NCBI GenBank assembly: GCA_014607495.2
Contig: CP053156.1
Location: 15,066,001 to 15,130,000 of the forward strand
Direction of reading: 5' to 3'
Origin: Carposina sasakii
Taxonomy: Eukaryota; Arthropoda; Insecta; Lepidoptera; Carposinidae
DNA length: 64,000 nucleotides
Shown: piece by piece, positions 58,551 through 64,000 of the stretch
Layout: every line of letters begins with the position of its first letter
Position numbering within the stretch: the first letter of the stretch is position 1
The notes under the pieces: generated by a model
Seen by the model: the letters and a program-made list of their open reading frames with translations, nothing else
What the model was told of the DNA's origin: nothing
Database searches by the model: none
Made by a program: the position numbers and the translations under genes

Positions 58551-60013
58551 TGACATATATATTTAAAAATGAATTAATTATGGAAAAATCATGAAAACAC
58601 GGATAATACATATAAATGCTGCAAGCTTACACATTTGTTTTACTATCTAATATGGTTTTTATATAACAAATGGTGTCCATTACCGACACGTGATCCTAAC
58701 AAAAACAATATGAATCCGAGACGAGTATCAGTAGCCGCTGCCGCCCCCTACCGGTGACTTATTGGATTTCTTCTTCTGTAGCTCGCGTGTGTGTTTCATT
58801 GCTTTCAGCCTGTGTGTCACATAGATAACTATAAACTTTTACTCGACTGCACCAGAGGGAGGATAATGTTTTTCGAGTGTATGTAAGTTTTTACGTAGGT
58901 AGGTATCTTTCGCACGTTCTAGATTCTAAACGGCTTTTCGCAATTGAGCTAGACAGGTATAACTATACAGATATATCTAATAGGTAATTAGATGCGTCTA
59001 GTCGTGCGTAAGAGTGACACTGGGTGAATTTTTTTACGCTTTTGAGTTTTTTGTATGTAGCGGAGCCATCTATCAGATTCAGGAGAGAACCACAATCGAA
59101 TGCGAAATCCTAGAACGCGATATCGAAGTTTCTCACAATGATTGGAATATATACATGGGCCAAACAACGACTAGTGTCATATTGTTATTTCTTGTTATCA
59201 CACTGTACCGACAACAGACGTAACAGAAATTTATATGTGATAGTTCAAACAGATTTAAAAAACTTCCAATAAAACGTAAAATAAAAATACTAGGTTCAAT
59301 GATCTAGTATTACATTAGTGCAGAAAGTTCGCGATACACATCGTGTCAACTGAGGTTATAAACAAGTTTGTAACTAAATCCCGTCAGTCTGGTCAGTGAC
59401 TCACTCACACTGCAGTGCACTTATTACATTGTGTTATTGTACCTATACATGTAAAGGCTATTTCACAAGTACACATTGTTTCATCATTAAATATTCCAAC
59501 GACCATCATAATAGTAGGGGATTATTCAAGAAAATACTGTAAAGCTCGTTAATGGGACAAAATAATACCTCCATAATCTTTTTGATTTAGTAGGTAAATC
59601 GTTTATGGGCGAATGTATAGGTACACACACATACATAACGTCGAAGGCATATTGAATGCGCGATTTTATAGTAACGACTGTTTGGACTTGTAGAAAGAGA
59701 AAAATAAGGTTTTAGTCTATGTAGTTTTATTTAATCAGATTATTTTTGTTTTCACCGCTAGAAACAGCCAGAAAAAACATCTAACATACATGTGTATATT
59801 TATAATGTAGTATAAGATGAAATAAGTACAGAAAAAACTCGTTTTAAAGGGTGACGTAATTAAGAAATTACTTAGCTTACGAATGATACAGATTCTAAAA
59901 TTGACACTTAGCTATACGTGTATTACATGTATGCTATTCGTGTCAGGTAGGTAGCCGAACATAAAACCAAATGCTGAATCCTTGGCAATACGAGTTTAGA
60001 AAGAAAAACCATA
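58551..60013. other. stretch holding a possible terminal exon
   Basis: No repeat family recognised. Contains the candidate exon at 59061-59223, described separately. The rest is AT-rich. Confidence 0.4.
59061..59223 (+). CDS. possible 3'-terminal exon of an unknown gene
   Basis: A pyrimidine-rich run (TTTTTTTACGCTTTTGAG, TTTTTTGTATGTAG) ends in AG at 59059-59060. The following frame, entered after one base, is open to the TAA at 59221-59223. It encodes ..GAIYQIQERTTIECEILERD and VSHNDWNIYMGQ, then a hydrophobic SVILLFLVITLY and RQQT. AATAAA lies 44 bp after the stop (59268-59273). The tail could be a membrane segment or a GPI-type signal. A 44-nt ATG segment at 58710-58753 ending in a GTGACT donor has the matching phase. 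I recognise no family. AATAAA is common in AT-rich DNA, so this may be chance. Confidence 0.3.
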
Positions 60014-60336
60014 CAGGGGGTCATTTCTTGAATATTTTTGAGCCGAAACGCAACCACTAACGAACCGTTAACGAAACGCGATGCGAAGCAATATACACTT
60101 ACCGCTTGAATATTGATGTTTGTTTCCGAAGGATATATTATCTATGTATGCATCGGTCGCGAGTATGACAGAATAAAAACAAACCTTATCTGTCTCGTGG
60201 GACTAGGTTAATGTGTTGTTAAGTGTGTGAATATTTATTTATTTATTTTATTTAATTATTGCTTTGTTCTGAGCGTCTACAACGGTTCCGTTTCGGCTTC
60301 GTTGCGACTCGAGACTTTTCGAGAATTGGCCCCCTG
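60014..60336. mobile_element. inverted-repeat element mixed with SINE sequence
   Basis: Ends CAGGGGGTCATTTCTTGAAT and GAGAATTGGCCCCCTG are inverted repeats, with GAGCCGAAACGCAACC and CGGTTCCGTTTCGGCTTC inside. The centre (GGTCGCGAGTATGACAG) matches 11722-11953. On both sides of that centre lie SINE pieces (TTGATGTTTGTTTCCGA at 60113; GTGGGACTAGGTTAATGTGT at 60197). Confidence 0.65.
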
Positions 60337-61534
60337 AGCATACCCAGAATAATGAAATAAAGGCAGGAAGATGATGATGACAGGTGTGACAGGTGTAATT
60401 TGTATGCTGATGAGAATTTAAAATGTCTAGATTTATCAGTGCACTTTATCAGGGTTATCATTAGTAATATATGTCCCGTTGAGAAAGGGCCCTAAACATA
60501 AATATAACACAACTTCCACAACTCATACTACAGTTTGTGTTCGAGTAAAACTTATTTTTATTGGATCCCAAAACAACTAATGGAAGAGAACTTCAACTTT
60601 ATATTGCTTTGTGGATTTATTTTACAGCTTTAAAATTTGTGAGAGTATTTTTAACGGCAGTTTTATAGCTAAAAGAAAAATATTCGGATCAAAATTATGG
60701 CTTATTGGCAGATTCTCACTTTGCATATAAAATATCAACCCTCTTCTTCTTCATTGAATACATTATCTATTCAAATTAACTTTCTTTCTCCACAAGCTTG
60801 GCCTAACTAATAAAGTAGTTTGCACTTAGTACTACGAGAGCCCCTCGTAGCGGTGTTACGCCGTAGCCGTGCTACGCCGTAGTCGTGCTACGTCATAGGA
60901 GTACGGCATTAACTTTGTGTTTATAAATTCATAACTTTTCCTTTTATCAACGAGTTAAGGAAATCCTTTAATATTAAATATAAATATATTATTTATTTTA
61001 AATATACATATCATAAAAATAACACATCAGTATCCTAAATAGTTATAAATGTACCCTACAAAGTGAATATCAATATGCGTATTAGTATAGTAACAGCGAT
61101 TCACTTGTATTATTACCTAGGTCGTGATTTTTTGTATGTCTGGGATAGTACGGACATATAAATGACATTTTAATTACCCTGTCTATGAGTCTGGTCCGGT
61201 ACGCCGGACACGGTAAGCCGCGTTGCTCTAAGATCTGGTCGCATGATCTTAAAGGCAAGAAATAAAAAAGACCTAAAAACTTACATTTTACGAGAATAAA
61301 AGTAAAGCTTTATTTAATAAATTTTAAATTTAAATCGCTTTCTTGAAAGACTATTGTTTAAAAGTTTAAACTAATTTCGAGTTTGAAAACTTGTGTTCAC
61401 TTAAATAATACTCGTTAGGAAAGAATAACCCCGAGGTTTAACGTAAATTACTAAAACCCGTGCCGAGGAGGATGTCTTTAATGATCTTCATTAAGGTTTA
61501 TGTGAAATTATGTTTAAGTGTCAGCAGATTGGGT
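60337..61534. other. mostly unrecognised sequence
   Basis: Contains the TACG-rich repeat at 60825-60905. The rest is AT-rich without a supported gene. Confidence 0.4.
60825..60905. repeat. TACG-rich palindromic repeat
   Basis: CTACGAGAGCCCCTCGTAGC followed by three units ending CCGTAGYCGTGCTACG. Same layout as 17028-17086. Confidence 0.6.
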
Positions 61535-61597
61535 TATGTCTGTGTTAACACATTAACCTATATTCTCTCTCACACCAAGATCCTTGATATCTTAAGC
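61535..61597 (-). mobile_element. SINE 3' fragment
   Basis: Complement of the SINE end: ACACATTAACCTATATTCTC, CACACCAAGATCCTTGATAT. Confidence 0.65.
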
Positions 61598-61613
61598 TGA
61601 TAAGCAGCTGTAT

Positions 61614-62090
61614 ACAGGGTGTGGGTGACAGCCAGGCAAATACTGAAATGCTGAAACAAGTACCATTGTGTCGAGTTATAAGACAGTGTTATAACTCGCA
61701 GGAAATATATTTTTGATTTGATTATCAGTAACCTTGGTTCTCCTCGCCAGTTGTATCGGGTGATCCTGTGACTAATTAAATGGGTTTATTAGTTATTGTG
61801 TGACACATTCCTGTTTTTTGGATCGCTTAAGACTCTATTAGGGTTGAACAGTTATTTGAACCTTTTAAGGGCAATTTTATTTTTTTAATCATCTTTTGGT
61901 TCAAATTTTATTTTTAAGTCATTATTGTAAGGCCTAATTAAAAGAACTAAACTATTTTTTTCCTGAAAATATGAGAAAAATATCGGTATTTTTTTGAATT
62001 TTCCTGCAAACATTTGCAGTGTTTTCCGCCTCAGAATCATAGTCTGAAGTCGTGGTATCAATATTTGCCTGGCTGTCACAAACACCCTGT
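61614..62090. mobile_element. CAGGGTGTG-ended MITE
   Basis: 477 bp. ACAGGGTGTGGGTGACAGCC at the left pairs with GGCTGTCACAAACACCCTGT at the right, and the repeat continues inward as AGGCAAATA. Total inverted repeat about 30 bp. No transposase frame. A small palindrome GAGTTATA..TATAACTC lies near 61673. Confidence 0.8.
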
Positions 62091-62124
62091 ATACATACAT
62101 ACAAACATATATATATACATATAG

Positions 62125-62330
62125 ACACCAAAATAGAAATAGGGGTATCAAGAACTGCAGGATCATAAAGGATTAGTCTACAACCACGTTTAGTATAGCG
62201 AGGTCAATATTTTTGATATTACAAAACTGATAAATACTTGGGTCAGACAGATTTATATATAGGACTGACCACGATCAATTCCTAAAACATATATCTTACG
62301 ACATGCACGGAAGGAGATGAGCCGATATTC
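62125..62330 (+). repeat. family B repeat, diverged
   Basis: GACACCAAAATAGAAATAGG as a decayed head, AACTGCAGGATCATAAAGGA, CCACGTTTAGTATAGCGAGG and CTTACGACATGCACGGAAGG. A second copy of the head region lies at 62388-62438. Confidence 0.7.
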
Positions 62331-63602
62331 TATCTAAATCATTTATTATTTTATCTATTTCGTCTGTGCTAAGCCTATTTATAAATATACATACATACAA
62401 ACATACATATATAAATATAGACACCAAAATAGAAATAGATCCAATCATTTTATATGATATTTATTAATATTTTATCAAAATCATTAGAGCCATTTGTATT
62501 TTACACAAGTACGGGTATACGCAAGTAAACCAATGATAACGACACAATTAACCGTGATGATCATAAATCTCACTCGTGTCACAGCGTGACGTATGCATGT
62601 GACGTCAGCGTGAGGAACGCGCGGGATCAGCAGATATTAGACTACGCTGAGCTGACAGATCCGGAGGAGGCTAAATTAAATGAGATCTTCACAAGGATAT
62701 ATTTTACAAGTATCTGTTTCTTGGAAGTTTATCCACATGGAAGGAATTCCCAAAAAAGACGTTATAAACAATACTAAACGTCCGTTTGTTAACTTATTGT
62801 AATTGTCAAACTGACAGAGGTAATTAATAAAAAAAATAGCACTGAGTAATGAGCCTTTAATTATATTTTTTTTTTTTTATATGACTAGACAAACATTTGA
62901 CCGCCATCGTGTCTGAGTTAAGCAAGATGCGGCCTTAAGGTGGTATATGAAATACCTTTATATAAGGTAATACGAGTGTAATGCTCTGTGATTTGGAGTC
63001 AGAGTGTCTTTCTAATCGAGCCAAGGAAACTTGATACCCAGATGTTATGTCTAGAATTATAAATAGAAAAGTTTCTGTGTATTTATTTTTAATATTATTG
63101 CAGATTTTGGGCAATTACCTTTGTTACTATTATACACAAATGCTACTGAACAGCTTTTGATGAAATTTAATTTAGCAAATAGGCTAAGACGTACGGTAAC
63201 GCGAGTCATAAGCTCCTTAAATATGAAAGTGACTTTAAGTCAAATTTACTGCGATTTTAGTTATACAATAGACCTCAATAAATCTGTGAAAATCTGAGTT
63301 TCCGCGGATATAAGCTGCGAGTTTTAAAACATCCTTTATTATGCTAATGGCTGCCGAGGAGAGGATAGATAACAGACTGCAATATTTCACAATAAACTAT
63401 GTCGACGGCTAGTGTCTGCGAAGAATGGAACTCATCCGTTAAGACTTCAATATAGGTAGTTCTTTGCCTACTACCCTAGATGGATATATTTTTTTTATTA
63501 AACTACTTGTTTATACTCTACCTAACCTATACTACTAATATTTAATGTTTATGAGAATTTAAAAAAGTTTTATCTTGTGCTTTACTAGAATATATATCTC
63601 CT
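62331..63602. other. stretch holding a possible internal exon
   Basis: Contains a second family B head at 62388-62438, the candidate exon at 62585-62709, and at 63270-63340 a decayed repeat that matches 1050-1240 in reverse. Confidence 0.4.
62585..62709 (+). CDS. possible internal exon of an unknown gene
   Basis: TCACTCGTGTCACAG ends in AG at 62583-62584. The following frame, entered after one base, reads VTYACDVSVRNARDQQILDY and AELTDPEEAKLNEIFTR with C/G-rich codons, unlike the AT-rich surroundings. A GTATCT at 62710 could be the donor; without splicing the frame runs on to 62777. The acidic, helical-looking composition resembles real coding sequence, but I recognise no family. Confidence 0.3.
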
Positions 63603-63975
63603 TTAGCTTAACATACCCTTTCTGTTACAGATCCCACTATGTAAGTCACTAGAATATCTATGTAGGTTTTAAGATGTAAAAGCTAATTGTGTTTTAAAAG
63701 TTTTGAAACATAGCAATGGCTTATATATTTATAGAAGATATATAAATAGTATGAAAGGAACCTAAAAAATTTCAGTGACAGTTTATGAAGTAGTGCCTAA
63801 ACAACTCAGCATTAAAAATAAACATGTGATTTCCTGAGTAGTGGGCTGTTTAGACTTTTAGCTTAACATACCTCTGTTAGTATCTATGTTTTTGATGTAA
63901 AGGCTTAAAAGTAGTTAAAATATAAATGGCGTATATAATAGAAGATATAAAATATATTAAAGTGACAGTTGAAGT
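63603..63975. repeat. diverged tandem duplication
   Basis: TTTAGCTTAACATACC, GATGTAAARGCT, AATATAAATGGC-like and TATAGAAGATATA appear in the same order at 63603-63795 and again at 63857-63975, a period of about 254 bp with many indels. Confidence 0.7.
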
Positions 63976-64000
63976 TGCTAGCTTATAGCCTGAGAGATCC
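63976..64000 (+). repeat. family B fragment cut by the window end
   Basis: GTTGCTAGCTTATAGCCTGA matches the middle of family B; the rest lies outside. Confidence 0.6.

Overview
The window looks like a gene-poor, AT-rich stretch of an insect nuclear genome, most probably a moth or butterfly. The basis is the mixture of repeats: a BEL/Pao LTR retrotransposon, LINE 3' ends with ATGATG-type tails that include the peptide REAYVQQWT, tRNA-derived SINEs, and an interspersed repeat ending in GGACGCCCGCGACTCCGTCC, all of which I associate with Lepidoptera. I see no bacterial or phage gene organisation and no host gene that I can name.

The one clearly intact gene is the Gag-Pol polyprotein of a complete BEL/Pao element (4002-10424). 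It has two 331-bp LTRs that read identically, a single 1803-codon ORF with Gag, zinc knuckles, protease, reverse transcriptase, RNase H and integrase, and near-identical 5-bp flanks. It looks like a recent insertion. A second autonomous element, a two-ORF LINE on the minus strand (about 26020-30230), is broken by frameshifts. A third LINE survives only as its C-terminal coding end (23877-24222), and many smaller LINE 3' ends are scattered about.

The rest is a mosaic of non-autonomous elements. Family A (about 200-380 bp, starting ACTAGTGGACGCCCGC) and the unnamed family B (consensus about 220 bp, running from GCTGTGTTCCCGAAATGGGG to GCCCCGCATCAGCACAGG, at least 20 copies or fragments) are the most frequent. 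There are two full tRNA-derived SINEs in inverted orientation (13001-13231 and 13869-14120). Several inverted-repeat elements are present: an 800-bp hAT-like MITE with a perfect 8-bp target duplication (38711-39510), an 854-bp foldback element whose inner arms are almost identical over about 255 bp (41682-42535), a 217-bp hairpin MITE (22146-22362), and a group with CAGGGTG termini. A G-poor minisatellite lies at 49806-50220.

Between the repeats lie long stretches in which I recognise nothing. Three short open segments could be host exons (15025-15176, 59061-59223 and 62585-62709). The second has a good acceptor site, a hydrophobic C-terminal tail and a nearby AATAAA. These are tentative and none can be assigned to a family. 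The window may lie in an intron or an intergenic region of a larger gene.
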